This document shows, piece after piece, positions 1 through 8,864 of a stretch of DNA of 64,000 nt. This DNA comes from an uncultured Aquimarina sp. Lineage in GTDB: Bacteria; Bacteroidota; Bacteroidia; Flavobacteriales; Flavobacteriaceae. Position numbers and translations under genes: made by a program. How positions within the stretch are numbered: the stretch's first letter is position 1; each line of letters begins with the position of its first letter. The notes beneath the pieces are model-generated. The model saw only the letters and a program-made list of their open reading frames with translations, made no database searches and was not told the origin of the DNA. The stretch spans positions 1-64,000 of the forward strand of contig CANLMN010000012.1 of assembly GCA_947492105.1 (NCBI GenBank), read 5' to 3'.

Positions 1-119
1 TTAGGGAGTTCTTTGATCAATGCCTGTATAACTTTGTCTGGATAGAATTGTAGACCTATCATTTTCTGTCCATTGATCAGGAGATGTTTTAGGGTGATAT
101 GTTTGGTGCTAGTTTGCAT
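1..119 (-). CDS. tyrosine-type recombinase/integrase, N-terminal fragment cut by the window edge
   Basis: The first 39 codons are present; the gene runs off the left edge and the visible frame is open to base 1. The translated start (MQTSTKHITLKHLLINGQ, then IGLQFYPDKVIQALIKELP) resembles the N-terminal SAM-like region of flavobacterial Xer/phage-type tyrosine recombinases, which commonly open with an ITLKHL..IGLQFYP pattern. The catalytic R-H-R-Y domain lies outside the window, so activity cannot be judged. It diverges from a zinc-ribbon gene at 202, with a 19-bp-arm inverted repeat between them. Identification rests on remembered family resemblance over a short stretch. Confidence 0.65.
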   Translation of the reverse strand, partial: MQTSTKHITLKHLLINGQKMIGLQFYPDKVIQALIKELP

Positions 120-156
120 TCTCCAAAAATGATAAACAAAGCTGAAAACAGCAATA

Positions 157-203
157 ATAACCGTATATTTAAACGACTATTAAACGTTTAACTATACGGT
201 TAT
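157..203. promoter_or_regulatory. large inverted repeat between recombinase and zinc-ribbon genes
   Basis: Left arm ATAACCGTATATTTAAACG (157-175) and right arm CGTTTAACTATACGGTTAT (185-203) are complementary at 18 of 19 positions, with a 9-nt spacer (176-184). The right arm ends inside the ATG of the zinc-ribbon gene (202-204). It could be an operator for either divergent gene, a recombinase binding or crossover site, or an RNA hairpin that hides the start codon. The sequence alone does not separate these. Confidence 0.75.
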
Positions 204-468
204 GGATTGTTTTTGTACCTATTGTAATACCAAGTTGGAAGGAAGAGCGGACAAAAAATTCTGTACACCTTATTGTAAATCCTCGTATCATTATCAAAAA
301 AGCAGGGAGAAGGAGCAAAATTTGTTTCAGAAAATTGACGGACAACTAAAAACCAACAGAAGGGTGCTAAAAAACTTTAATAAAGCTGGTTTAGCAACAG
401 TCCGCAAAGAACGATTACTGAAAAAACGATTACAGAAAGAAGGTTTTGAAGTAGTGTTTTGCATATAA
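202..468 (+). CDS. short zinc-ribbon protein, possibly C-terminally truncated
   Basis: This 88-aa protein has paired cysteine motifs: CTYC near residues 5-8 and CTPYC near 21-25, the second followed by a K..YH segment. This arrangement resembles small Bacteroidota proteins, often beside recombinase genes, that start with CxxC...FCS..C. As I remember that family, members continue about 30-50 residues beyond the GF.F segment where this one stops (GFEVVFCI, then stop), so it may be truncated. A half-copy of an intergenic repeat lies just downstream (about 533-622), which would fit damage at the 3' end. The rest is basic and probably helical. Function is unknown; nucleic-acid binding is a guess. 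Confidence 0.6.
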   Translation: MDCFCTYCNTKLEGRADKKFCTPYCKSSYHYQKSREKEQNLFQKIDGQLKTNRRVLKNFNKAGLATVRKERLLKKRLQKEGFEVVFCI

Positions 469-532
469 ATGCAATCAAATGCTTCCTTGTTATTATTTAA
501 ATTGATGATTTTCAATATTTTTTTAAATACTA

Positions 533-622
533 ACAACACTAAGGCTATGCTTGATTTTTTTTGCTGAAACTGTAACAAAAAAAACGTAGTTTTTCTTCCC
601 GGTAAATTCAAACAGCAAATGG
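533..622 (+). repeat. half-copy of repeat family 1 (right arm only)
   Basis: The stretch holds a GGCTATGCTTGAT loop, then TTGCTGAAACTGTAACAAAAAA and CCCGGTAAATTCAAACAGCAAATGG. It matches the right arms of the fuller copies at 41121-41290 and 48479-48645. No matching left arm is visible upstream, so this is a decayed or truncated copy. Confidence 0.65.
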
Positions 623-670
623 AATTAGTCTGCGTAGGTTTTCTTGTACACGAAACTATAGGACAAAAAA

Positions 671-704
671 AAGAGGCTATCTTTTGGATAGCCTCTTTAT
701 ATTC
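671..704 (-). terminator. rho-independent terminator of the repeat-protein gene
   Basis: AAGAGGCTATC (671-681) pairs with GATAGCCTCTT (687-697) across a 5-nt loop. Read on the minus strand the hairpin is followed by a run of T (plus-strand A run at 664-672). It lies 40 nt past the stop codon of the gene at 738-3326. Confidence 0.85.
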
Positions 705-737
705 AAACTGATTTTTGATAAAATCAATAATATTTAA

Positions 738-3326
738 TTACTTCTTGTGAACTAAGAATGCATCGGTTGCATTTTCAGAGAATATTTTCACAAGATATGG
801 ACCTACAGGTAGATCAGTAAGATCAAAGTTACGATCTTGATCAGATGCAAGATTGATAGTTTGTATAGTTTGTCCTGTAAGCGTGATCAAAGCAATTTGA
901 CCATTTTTCAAATTATCAGTTCCAGATATTTTGATAAGACCCTTAGTTGGGTTAGGACTAGCAACCAATTGGATATCTAATTTCGGTGCACTTTTTCCTG
1001 CTTTTGCAGTTCTGTTAACCTGAATAAGACCTGCAAAATTATAGTTACCTCTTACTTCTTTTAAGTTAGCACCTTTTTCGGCACCTTGTAAGTCTGCATA
1101 GCTCATATGTCCAATATAACAAGTACCGACACCAGCTCCATCAAAATCTACAGCTTCTAGATCAGCCAAAGTACTTGGTAAGGCCACAATATTATCATCC
1201 TCATCCAAGATTACCCATGTACTATTAGGTCCTTCATTTTCAGTTACAGTGATTCCAGAAACAAAATCAGGAGTACCATCACCTACGACAAAGTCGAAAG
1301 GACCTCCACTAATTTTTCCAGCTTTAAGAACAGGTCGACCTCCGTTATCACCTTCAGCACGACGTATTACAAATAAAGGATTTGAAAGCGCATAAGAACC
1401 ATTCAATTTTCCAGCATTTTCACCAACAGTAGCTCCAGTAAGATCATCTTCATGACTTAGGTGCCATATTAAGCATACTCCAGTTCCTGCACCATCAAAA
1501 TCAACAGCCTCTAAGTCAGCCATAGTTTTTGGTAATCCAAGGATAGTTCTACGTGTATCAGTAATCATGAACATCGAGTTTGTAGCCTTAGCATCTTTTA
1601 ATGTAATGTTAGATACATGGTCAGCAATACTATCACCTACAGTAAATCTGAAAGGTCCTCCACTTAATATTCCACCACTAAGATTAGGGTTGCTCGGTGT
1701 TGGTGTAATAGGTGTAGTTTGATCTGGATCCGGTGGAGTTGGTGTAAAGTCCTTATCTTTTCTAATTACATAGATAGGATTTGAACGATCATGTGTTCCT
1801 TGAAGATCTAAAATACTTTCACCTACAGTTGCTCCAGCAAAATCATCTTCATGACTTACATGCCAGATTAGGCAAGCACCAGTTCCTGCACCATCAAAGT
1901 CAATAGCTTCTAAGTCAGCCATAGTTTTTGGTGTTCCAACTATTTTTTTAAGAACATCTGTTACAATGAATGTAGAGTGTGTTCCTACTTGACCTGTCAA
2001 TTGAATTCCAGATACATTATCAGCAATACTGTCACCTACAATAAATCTGAAAGGTCCGCCTTTAAGTTTACCTCCATCTACAGTAGTTGGTGGTGTTGTC
2101 GGTGGAGTCGTTGGCGGCGTTGTTGGGTTTGGTGGTGTTGTCGGCGGTGTTGTCGGATTTGGTGGTGTTACTACAGTACCTGTTCTTTCAACTTTGATAG
2201 AATTTGAAAGATCATAATTTCCATTAAGATCCGAAACATTTGCTTGTGGAGCAAGTCCAATTAAATCATTATCATAACTGATATGCCAAATTAAGCATGT
2301 ACCAGGAGTAGTGCCATCAAAATCTACAGCTTCTAGGTCAGCTAATGTTTCTGGCAATCCAAGAATAACATTGTTTTCATCAGTAATTATCCATCCTGAG
2401 TTTTCACCAGTATTTCCAGTTACTGCAATTCCTGATACCATATCAGCAGTACCATCTCCTATAGTAAATTGGAAAGGACCTCCTGTAATCTGCCCACCAT
2501 CTGTTCCTGTAGGAGGGGTAGGGTTTGGATTAGGATTTGGATTTGTTCCCGGAGGGATTGGTGAATCGCCTGTTCTTACAACTTTAATAGAATTCGAAAT
2601 GTCATAAGTTCCATTAAGATCCGAAACATTTGCTTGTGGAGCAAGTCCAATAAGATCGTTTTCATAGCTAATGTGCCATATAAAACATGTTCCTGGATTC
2701 GTACCATCAAAATCCATAGCCTCTAAATCAGCTAATGTTTCTGGCAATCCAAGGATAAGATTATTTTCATCAGTAATTATCCATCCTGAGTTTTCACCAG
2801 TATTTCCAGTTACTGCAATTCCTGATACCAAGTCTGCAACACCGTCACCAATAGAAAAGTTGAAAGGTCCTCCAGTAATTTGACCTCCATCAACAGCTGC
2901 TGGTGCAGGGTTTGTACCTTCTAGTACTCGGTCAATTGTAATAAAATTGTCAGAAATATCAAAATCTCCAGAAGCCAATTCAGCATCTGTAACATTTTTG
3001 CCATTTGCTGTAAGTCTTCCTTCGTATGAGATACCATAAACATGACAAATTCCAGCTGTAGCGCCTTCAAAATCATGAGAGTTACGTTCTGTGGTAAGGA
3101 TCTTGCCATTAGCGTCGGTAATTAGATAATGATATCTAGCTCTAGCTTGACTGTCGTTGGTAAAACGTACAATATCCGGAATACCATCTTTGGTAACGGT
3201 AGTTATTTTTGTTTTTTGATCACTAGAAGAAACACTTCCTCCTTCTGTGTTTTGAGCTGACAGCCCAGCGGTTAGTGTAAGAGCAAGTGTAGCGAGTATC
3301 GCTTTACTCTTGTGGTAATTTTTCAT
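738..3326 (-). CDS. T9SS-secreted protein of about six tandem beta-rich repeats
   Basis: An 862-aa protein with a cleavable signal peptide (MKNYHKSKAILATLALTLTAG, cleavage near LSAQ). The body has about six repeats of roughly 100 residues, each with a GGPF.F..GD..AD..SGI start, an ITD..N.I lead, an L.D.EA.DFDG core and a GTC.IWH.SY segment with one conserved cysteine. The first repeat is divergent. Repeats 2 and 3 are nearly identical, which suggests recent duplication. Proline/threonine-rich linkers (NPNPNP, TTPPTTPP) separate several of them. The last 75 or so residues (ASPNPTKGLIKISG onward) are a type A T9SS sorting domain, so the product should cross the outer membrane and be anchored or released there. 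This repeat type is common in Bacteroidota secreted proteins but I know no assigned function; an adhesin or structural role is inference. Confidence 0.8.
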   Translation of the reverse strand: MKNYHKSKAILATLALTLTAGLSAQNTEGGSVSSSDQKTKITTVTKDGIPDIVRFTNDSQARARYHYLITDANGKILTTERNSHDFEGATAGICHVYGISYEGRLTANGKNVTDAELASGDFDISDNFITIDRVLEGTNPAPAAVDGGQITGGPFNFSIGDGVADLVSGIAVTGNTGENSGWIITDENNLILGLPETLADLEAMDFDGTNPGTCFIWHISYENDLIGLAPQANVSDLNGTYDISNSIKVVRTGDSPIPPGTNPNPNPNPTPPTGTDGGQITGGPFQFTIGDGTADMVSGIAVTGNTGENSGWIITDENNVILGLPETLADLEAVDFDGTTPGTCLIWHISYDNDLIGLAPQANVSDLNGNYDLSNSIKVERTGTVVTPPNPTTPPTTPPNPTTPPTTPPTTPPTTVDGGKLKGGPFRFIVGDSIADNVSGIQLTGQVGTHSTFIVTDVLKKIVGTPKTMADLEAIDFDGAGTGACLIWHVSHEDDFAGATVGESILDLQGTHDRSNPIYVIRKDKDFTPTPPDPDQTTPITPTPSNPNLSGGILSGGPFRFTVGDSIADHVSNITLKDAKATNSMFMITDTRRTILGLPKTMADLEAVDFDGAGTGVCLIWHLSHEDDLTGATVGENAGKLNGSYALSNPLFVIRRAEGDNGGRPVLKAGKISGGPFDFVVGDGTPDFVSGITVTENEGPNSTWVILDEDDNIVALPSTLADLEAVDFDGAGVGTCYIGHMSYADLQGAEKGANLKEVRGNYNFAGLIQVNRTAKAGKSAPKLDIQLVASPNPTKGLIKISGTDNLKNGQIALITLTGQTIQTINLASDQDRNFDLTDLPVGPYLVKIFSENATDAFLVHKK

Positions 3327-3725
3327 AATTTATAATTTTATAGTGTTTTGGATAAGTTGGTTTTTTATACTTTTTTCTTGCGAATAACTTTAACAGTTAT
3401 ATAACAAACGGCCAAATTAATAGCTTAGTCTTGATAATTACTTGTAAATAGCTGTTTTTCGATGTATTAATATATATTTTAGTTAAACAGTGTTTTTTGT
3501 TTTTTCTACCTGTTAGGCCGTGTAGGATTTTTTTAGTATATCGGCTTTTTGATACATAAAAATGCTATTATCGGTAAATTGGAGTGACGTTACTCTAATT
3601 GTAGTTTCTGTGTAAAAGTCAATTAATGAGGGTCTTGTTGGTGTTTTGGGCTTATGTTTTTTGTAAGATAAAAGAAATGAGGTGTCGGCAAGTTTTTTTT
3701 TCAAGAACAAGGGATAGGCCAGTAC
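3327..3725. other. intergenic region upstream of the ECF sigma gene
   Basis: A 400-bp AT-rich gap between the divergent repeat-protein gene and the sigma-factor gene. It contains an imperfect dyad, AATTGGAGT (3577-3585) and ACTCTAATT (3592-3600), 6 nt apart with one mismatch, which could be an operator. No clear TAnnTTTG promoter was found. Short open frames on both strands here look fortuitous. Confidence 0.5.
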
Positions 3726-4325
3726 ATGTTTCTAATGCCTATTTTGGCAGTGGTGTTATTTTTTTATACTTTTCTGCCAAAGCAACTAGAATTTATCTTG
3801 GATTTACAATCAAAAAAAGACTTTAATTTACTTTTTGAATCGCATTGGCATCATCTCTATGCGTATGCTTATAATATTTTGAAAGATAAAGAATTGGCAG
3901 AAGATTGTGTGCAGAATGTTTTTGTTGACTTATGTAATCGTATAGGAGAAGTAACAATAGCACACCCCAAAGCTTATCTGTACCAATCGGTCAAATATCA
4001 ATGTGCAAAAGCATTGATAATACAAAAACGGTATACACAGACTGATCCCGAAACATTACAACTTATAGCATCTAATGCCGAAGCAGAGCTTGAAGAACAG
4101 GAATCAGAAATTCTCAAAAAGCTCCATGAACAAGTCAGTCTTTTGCCTGCAAAATGTCAGCAGGTTTTTCGATACAGCAAGTTTGATAAAAAATCAAATA
4201 AAGAAATCGCCGAAGAACTAGGAGTTTCTATAAGTACAGTAGAAAATCATATCAATAAGGCACTAAAAATACTTCGCAAAAATATGCCAGAACAATTATA
4301 TCTGTTGGCTTTTTTCTTTATTTGA
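3726..4325 (+). CDS. RNA polymerase sigma factor, ECF (FecI-like) family
   Basis: ECF sigma factor, predicted to direct transcription of the adjacent SusC/SusD locus. Region 2 is visible in FNLLFESHWHHLYAYAYNIL and the following AEDCVQNVFVDL. Region 4 is visible in the C-terminal third (LPAKCQQVF, then KKSNKEIAEELGVSISTVENH, a helix-turn-helix). The ATG at 3726 gives 199 aa, but the first 24 residues are hydrophobic and unlike this family; an in-frame TTG at 3798 would start the protein just before LDLQSKKDFNLLF, so the true start is uncertain. A FecR-type gene follows 203 nt downstream, the usual order for a cell-surface signalling unit that acts through a TonB-dependent transducer. Confidence 0.88.
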   Translation: MFLMPILAVVLFFYTFLPKQLEFILDLQSKKDFNLLFESHWHHLYAYAYNILKDKELAEDCVQNVFVDLCNRIGEVTIAHPKAYLYQSVKYQCAKALIIQKRYTQTDPETLQLIASNAEAELEEQESEILKKLHEQVSLLPAKCQQVFRYSKFDKKSNKEIAEELGVSISTVENHINKALKILRKNMPEQLYLLAFFFI

Positions 4326-4528
4326 ATGGCAAAATATATGTATTTTTCTAGAAGGTGTTTTTTTAGATGTTTTGTTTTTTCTATCCCGTTTGTTCTGTGT
4401 GATTTATGGCTTATGTACTATTAATTCTATGGCGAAATTCCTAAAATTATTTTTCTTAAAAAAATGTTAAATTTATTTTTGACGTAGGTGTTTTTGGAAC
4501 TTTTTGTACTTAGTTATAAAAGCAGTAC

Positions 4529-5470
4529 ATGAGTTTGGCAAATAAAATAACAAAAAGAATATTAGAACGGTATCATCAAGGTCAATGTACACCTGAGGAA
4601 ATAACTTTGGTAGAATCCTATTTTGAGCAATTGCAAATAGGAGGGATTCAGGCAGCGGACGTTCAAAAAGATTTACATCTACGAAACAAACTTCATAAAA
4701 AAATCATTAATGAACTAGGGCCTGTCCAAAAAAACTGGAACCTCTCTCGTATTGCAGCTGTTGCTATTATTTTGATAGCAGCTACACTTTTTGCTTTTTT
4801 CTATAATCATCAAACTGTAGCATACAAAACTGTCATTGCTACTTATGGAAAGCCTTTGCGTCTACAGTTGAGTGATGCCTCTGTAGTATATCTCAGTGCA
4901 GGAAGTACATTAGTTTATCCAGAAAACTTCGAAGGTTTGACAAAGAGAGCAATACAACTTGATGGAAAAGCCTTCTTTGAGGTGACCAAAAATCCGACTC
5001 AGCCATTTGTGGTTACCTCAGGGAATATTGCAACCACGGTATTAGGAACCAAATTTATTGTCAATAGCTTTGATCAATCAAAACCTTCTGTAGTGGTGAC
5101 AGAGGGGAAAGTAAATGTCACTTATACCCGTGATCAGACGGCATCGATTGATATAACTCCAAATGAGCGTGTGGTCCTGAATGCAGGGCAGAAACGGTTC
5201 GTCAAGAATCAAGTACGGGCAAAAGATTATGCAGCATGGATCGATGGCTCTGTGGTGTTTAATGATGCGAATCTCTCAGAAATAGTAGCTATTCTCAATA
5301 GAAGATTTAACCGTAATGTTACAGCTACGAATATGGCAAATTGTCAAATAAGAGGTAAGTATTCTGGGAATAATTTAGATGAATTACTGAAGAGTATCAA
5401 GTTTATACATGGTATTACTTATCAGTATACATCCAAAGGTATTTTGTTGGATGGAATGAATTGTAAATAA
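4529..5470 (+). CDS. FecR-like anti-sigma factor
   Basis: A 313-aa inner-membrane protein expected to hold the upstream ECF sigma factor inactive until the SusC partner signals. Residues 1-70 form the cytoplasmic sigma-binding region. One transmembrane helix follows (RIAAVAIILIAATLFAFF, about 74-91). The FecR domain lies in the periplasm: the TYGKPLRLQLSDASVVYLSAGS, AFFEVTKNPTQPFVV and VLGTKFIVNSF blocks are typical. The C-terminal 75 residues match the DUF4974 domain that usually contacts the STN domain of the receptor. Length and order are normal for Bacteroidota polysaccharide loci. Confidence 0.92.
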   Translation: MSLANKITKRILERYHQGQCTPEEITLVESYFEQLQIGGIQAADVQKDLHLRNKLHKKIINELGPVQKNWNLSRIAAVAIILIAATLFAFFYNHQTVAYKTVIATYGKPLRLQLSDASVVYLSAGSTLVYPENFEGLTKRAIQLDGKAFFEVTKNPTQPFVVTSGNIATTVLGTKFIVNSFDQSKPSVVVTEGKVNVTYTRDQTASIDITPNERVVLNAGQKRFVKNQVRAKDYAAWIDGSVVFNDANLSEIVAILNRRFNRNVTATNMANCQIRGKYSGNNLDELLKSIKFIHGITYQYTSKGILLDGMNCK

Positions 5471-5527
5471 AATCCAAGGTTCTCAGGACGATCATCTAGT
5501 GATAATTAATAAATAACAAATAATTCA

Positions 5528-8500
5528 ATGGTACTAATTAGAAATAAAAGGATGACAAAAGCATTACGGTGTTTGTTGATAAGTATTTTTAGTATTATAG
5601 TATCGGTTTTATCTGGAGTAGCTAACAAAGTAAGCGCGCAGAGTTTAGATAATGTTTTTGTGTCTTTGGACATAAAAGAAGCAGGTATAGTGCGTTTTTT
5701 TGAAGCTATTGAACAACAAACGTTTTTTACATTTGTTTACGACACCGAAGTTGTCGCTTCTAAGAAAAGAATGACATTGGTCGATGACCGCATTAGTGTC
5801 AGAAAAGTTATGGACTTTTGTACTACTCAAGGAGATTTGGCATATATGGTCTCCAATACAACAATTTCTGTAAAGACAAATATTAATAACAAAAGGCAAA
5901 AAAATAAAGATCAAGAATTTGTGAATGGAACTGTCTTCTTTAATGGAGCTGTTTTGCCAGGGGTGAATGTTAGTGTCTTGGGAACTTCAAAGGGCGTAGT
6001 GACTGATTTTGAAGGGCGCTTTAGCATAGATGCTCAGAAAGGAGATGTCTTATTATTTTCATATGTTGGCTTTTCAAATAAAGAGGTAGTCATTGATGAT
6101 CTAACTTCCATGGAGGTACTAATGGAAGAAGATATAAATACGCTAGAACAAATAATCGTTGTAGGATATGGTACTTCGACCAAAAAAGCATTGACCACAG
6201 CTATCAGTACGATCAAAGGAAAAGATGCGATTGATGGCAAGCCATTTTTGAATACGCAACAAGCGCTTAATGGAAAACTTGCGGGGGTTCAGGTAGTTCA
6301 GCAATCAGGGAGTCCAGGGAGTCCGGTATCTATTAGAGTCAGAGGACTGAGTTCACTTAATGCCAATAATAATCCTTTGTATGTTGTAGATGGGGTACAG
6401 GTCAATAATCTAGAAGGCCTTAATCCCAATGATGTAGCTGATATATCTGTCCTCAAGGATGCTGCATCTTCTGCAATTTATGGCTCTCGAGCTTCAAATG
6501 GTGTAGTATTGATTACAACAAAACGGGGGGTACCAGGAAAATCTGCTATTAGCTTTTCTTCTTATATAGGACAAAATCAAATTGTGAATACAGTAGAAGT
6601 TCTTAATTCAGAACAATATTTAGATTATTTGAATACTGCGTTGATCAATTCCGGCGAGGCTCCTCAACAGGATCCGTTTGGAGGACAGTATAATACCGAT
6701 TGGCAAAAAGAACTATATGATCCCGGACGGTTACAGAATTATCAAATTTCTTTTTCTGGCGGAAGTGACAAAGGAGCATTTTATCTCTCTGGTGGATATC
6801 AAGAAGAGTCAGGAACTATTGCACAAAGTGGTTTTGAACGTTTTGCACTTAGAGTTAATCAAGATCATCAGCTTTTTGAAAATTTTAAAATAGGAAGCAG
6901 TATTCAATTAAGCCGAACAAATTTTGATGTGATTAACGATAACCAAAGAGTGAATCAAGGAGGGGTGGTTTTGGGAGCATTACAAACACCTCCAATTATA
7001 CCTGTTCAAAATCCAGATGGCACCTATCCTGATAACCCTTTTCAGGGCGGATTGGATAATCCAATAGCGCTAATACGTGGCGAGAACAGACAGTTTAATA
7101 CATCCAAGGTAATTGCCAATATTTATGGGAAGTATGATTTTTCTTTTGGATTACAATTTAAGTCGTCTATTGGTATTGATTATAATAATTCCAAATTTAA
7201 TAGGTTTTTGGATCCATTTATTACTTCAAACGGACGAGCAAATCGAGGAAGAGACAGAGAAAGTCAACTCTTTGGACAGGCACAAAATCAAACCTTTATG
7301 GAGACCGTGTGGACATTGGATAATACCTTGACCTATACATTTGAGATACTCGAAGATATCAATATGGGAGTGTTAGCAGGTTTTACAGCACAACGTTCTA
7401 GATATGAGAGTACCGATACTGAGGCAACTGGATTCAGAACTGCTGCCATCAAATCTATAGAAGGAGCAACTTTAATAACCAAAAGTGAGGAGGATATACA
7501 GGAGTGGGCAAATAATTCTCTGTTTTATAGAATAGATCTTAATTATAAAGAGCGATATTTTCTATCCTCTTCTGTGAGACGAGACGGATCTTCTCGATTT
7601 GGGCGAAAACAATTATATGGTGTATTTCCATCTATATCTGCAGGTTGGCTGATGTCGGATGAAGCTTTTTTAGAAAATCTTTCTGGGCTTAGATTACTCA
7701 AGTTGCGTTACAGTTTTGGAACAACCGGAAACCAGTTTATTGATAATTATGCATGGAGAGGATTGTTAGAAGCAGATGCCAATTACACATTCGGAGGTCT
7801 TGCCTCAGGCTTTAGAACTGCACAAGTACAAAATCCTGATCTAAAATGGGAGACCACCAAGGAACATAATATAGGAATGGATTTAGGACTGTTGGATAAT
7901 CGGATTACGATAAATGCAGATGTGTATTTCAAAAAATCAGAAGATGCTTTGCTCCGTTTACAACTACCACTTACTACTGGTTTTGATGAGGCTTTTGTCA
8001 ATGCTGCAGAAATTTCTAATCATGGAATCGAAATTAGTGTTAATGGAAAAATAACACGTACCGATAATTTTTCATGGGATGTCACAGCGAACTACTCCCA
8101 AAACAAGAGCGAAGTGGATGATCTAAAAGGGAATGTGCTTACTGGAGGTAATGTCAATGATATTGGTAGTGTAATCCGAACGGAAGAAGGACAACCCTTG
8201 GGTAATTATTATGGTTTGGTAGCTTTGGGGGTAAATCCGCTAACAGGAAATTTGCAATATCAAGATCAACTTACAGAGGATATCGATGGGGATGGGGTCC
8301 TGGATTTGGGAGATGGTGTTATTGATGAAAAAGACAGAACTATCATAGGCAATGCGTTACCAGATTTTACTTGGGGTGTGACTAATACTTTGTTTTACAA
8401 AGGGCTAGAGTTAACCCTGTTTTTTCAAGGAGTACAGGGACAGGATATTTTTAATGCAACTCGATTCGAATTAGAGAATCAAGCAACAACAAAAAATCAG

Positions 8501-8857
8501 AGTATCGCTGTATTGGATAGATGGACACCCTCAAATACTGATGCCTCATTACCAAGAGCAGTTTTTGGGGATCTCAATAATGCATTAGCATCTACGCGTT
8601 GGATAGAAGATGGTTCTTATGTCAAATTGCGAGAAGTAACCCTAGCGTATAATTTTCCCAAAAAATGGATAGAGAAACTCAAGCTAACAAAATTAAAAGT
8701 TTATGCCCAAGGAAGAAATCTAATTACATGGACAGCATATACAGGCTATGACCCAGAAGTGAGTAGAGAAGTTGATGACCCCTTGTCACTTAATATAGAT
8801 TATGGGACATACCCACAAGTAAAAACTATCATAGGAGGCCTTAGTTTACGTTTCTAA
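5528..8857 (+). CDS. SusC/RagA-family TonB-dependent receptor with STN signalling domain
   Basis: A 1109-aa outer-membrane receptor expected to import oligosaccharides captured by its SusD partner, using TonB energy. Domains in order: signal peptide (cleavage near residue 38, SAQ); STN secretin/TonB short N-terminal domain (about 45-120), which in FecA-type systems passes the substrate signal to FecR; carboxypeptidase-like regulatory domain (about 133-210); TonB-box-like stretch EQIIVVGYGT; plug with QQALNGKLAGVQV and SSLNANNNPLYVVDGV motifs; then a beta-barrel ending LRF. The STN domain is the feature that links this receptor to the sigma/anti-sigma pair directly upstream. A second ATG (codon 9) is also possible as start. 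The susD gene begins 7 nt after its stop. Confidence 0.95.
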   Translation: MVLIRNKRMTKALRCLLISIFSIIVSVLSGVANKVSAQSLDNVFVSLDIKEAGIVRFFEAIEQQTFFTFVYDTEVVASKKRMTLVDDRISVRKVMDFCTTQGDLAYMVSNTTISVKTNINNKRQKNKDQEFVNGTVFFNGAVLPGVNVSVLGTSKGVVTDFEGRFSIDAQKGDVLLFSYVGFSNKEVVIDDLTSMEVLMEEDINTLEQIIVVGYGTSTKKALTTAISTIKGKDAIDGKPFLNTQQALNGKLAGVQVVQQSGSPGSPVSIRVRGLSSLNANNNPLYVVDGVQVNNLEGLNPNDVADISVLKDAASSAIYGSRASNGVVLITTKRGVPGKSAISFSSYIGQNQIVNTVEVLNSEQYLDYLNTALINSGEAPQQDPFGGQYNTDWQKELYDPGRLQNYQISFSGGSDKGAFYLSGGYQEESGTIAQSGFERFALRVNQDHQLFENFKIGSSIQLSRTNFDVINDNQRVNQGGVVLGALQTPPIIPVQNPDGTYPDNPFQGGLDNPIALIRGENRQFNTSKVIANIYGKYDFSFGLQFKSSIGIDYNNSKFNRFLDPFITSNGRANRGRDRESQLFGQAQNQTFMETVWTLDNTLTYTFEILEDINMGVLAGFTAQRSRYESTDTEATGFRTAAIKSIEGATLITKSEEDIQEWANNSLFYRIDLNYKERYFLSSSVRRDGSSRFGRKQLYGVFPSISAGWLMSDEAFLENLSGLRLLKLRYSFGTTGNQFIDNYAWRGLLEADANYTFGGLASGFRTAQVQNPDLKWETTKEHNIGMDLGLLDNRITINADVYFKKSEDALLRLQLPLTTGFDEAFVNAAEISNHGIEISVNGKITRTDNFSWDVTANYSQNKSEVDDLKGNVLTGGNVNDIGSVIRTEEGQPLGNYYGLVALGVNPLTGNLQYQDQLTEDIDGDGVLDLGDGVIDEKDRTIIGNALPDFTWGVTNTLFYKGLELTLFFQGVQGQDIFNATRFELENQATTKNQSIAVLDRWTPSNTDASLPRAVFGDLNNALASTRWIEDGSYVKLREVTLAYNFPKKWIEKLKLTKLKVYAQGRNLITWTAYTGYDPEVSREVDDPLSLNIDYGTYPQVKTIIGGLSLRF

Positions 8858-8864
8858 AAAAAAT

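Noticed and set aside
3513-3826. Short overlapping frames on both strands before the ECF sigma gene
   Set aside because: They overlap each other and the sigma gene in other frames, and show no protein features.
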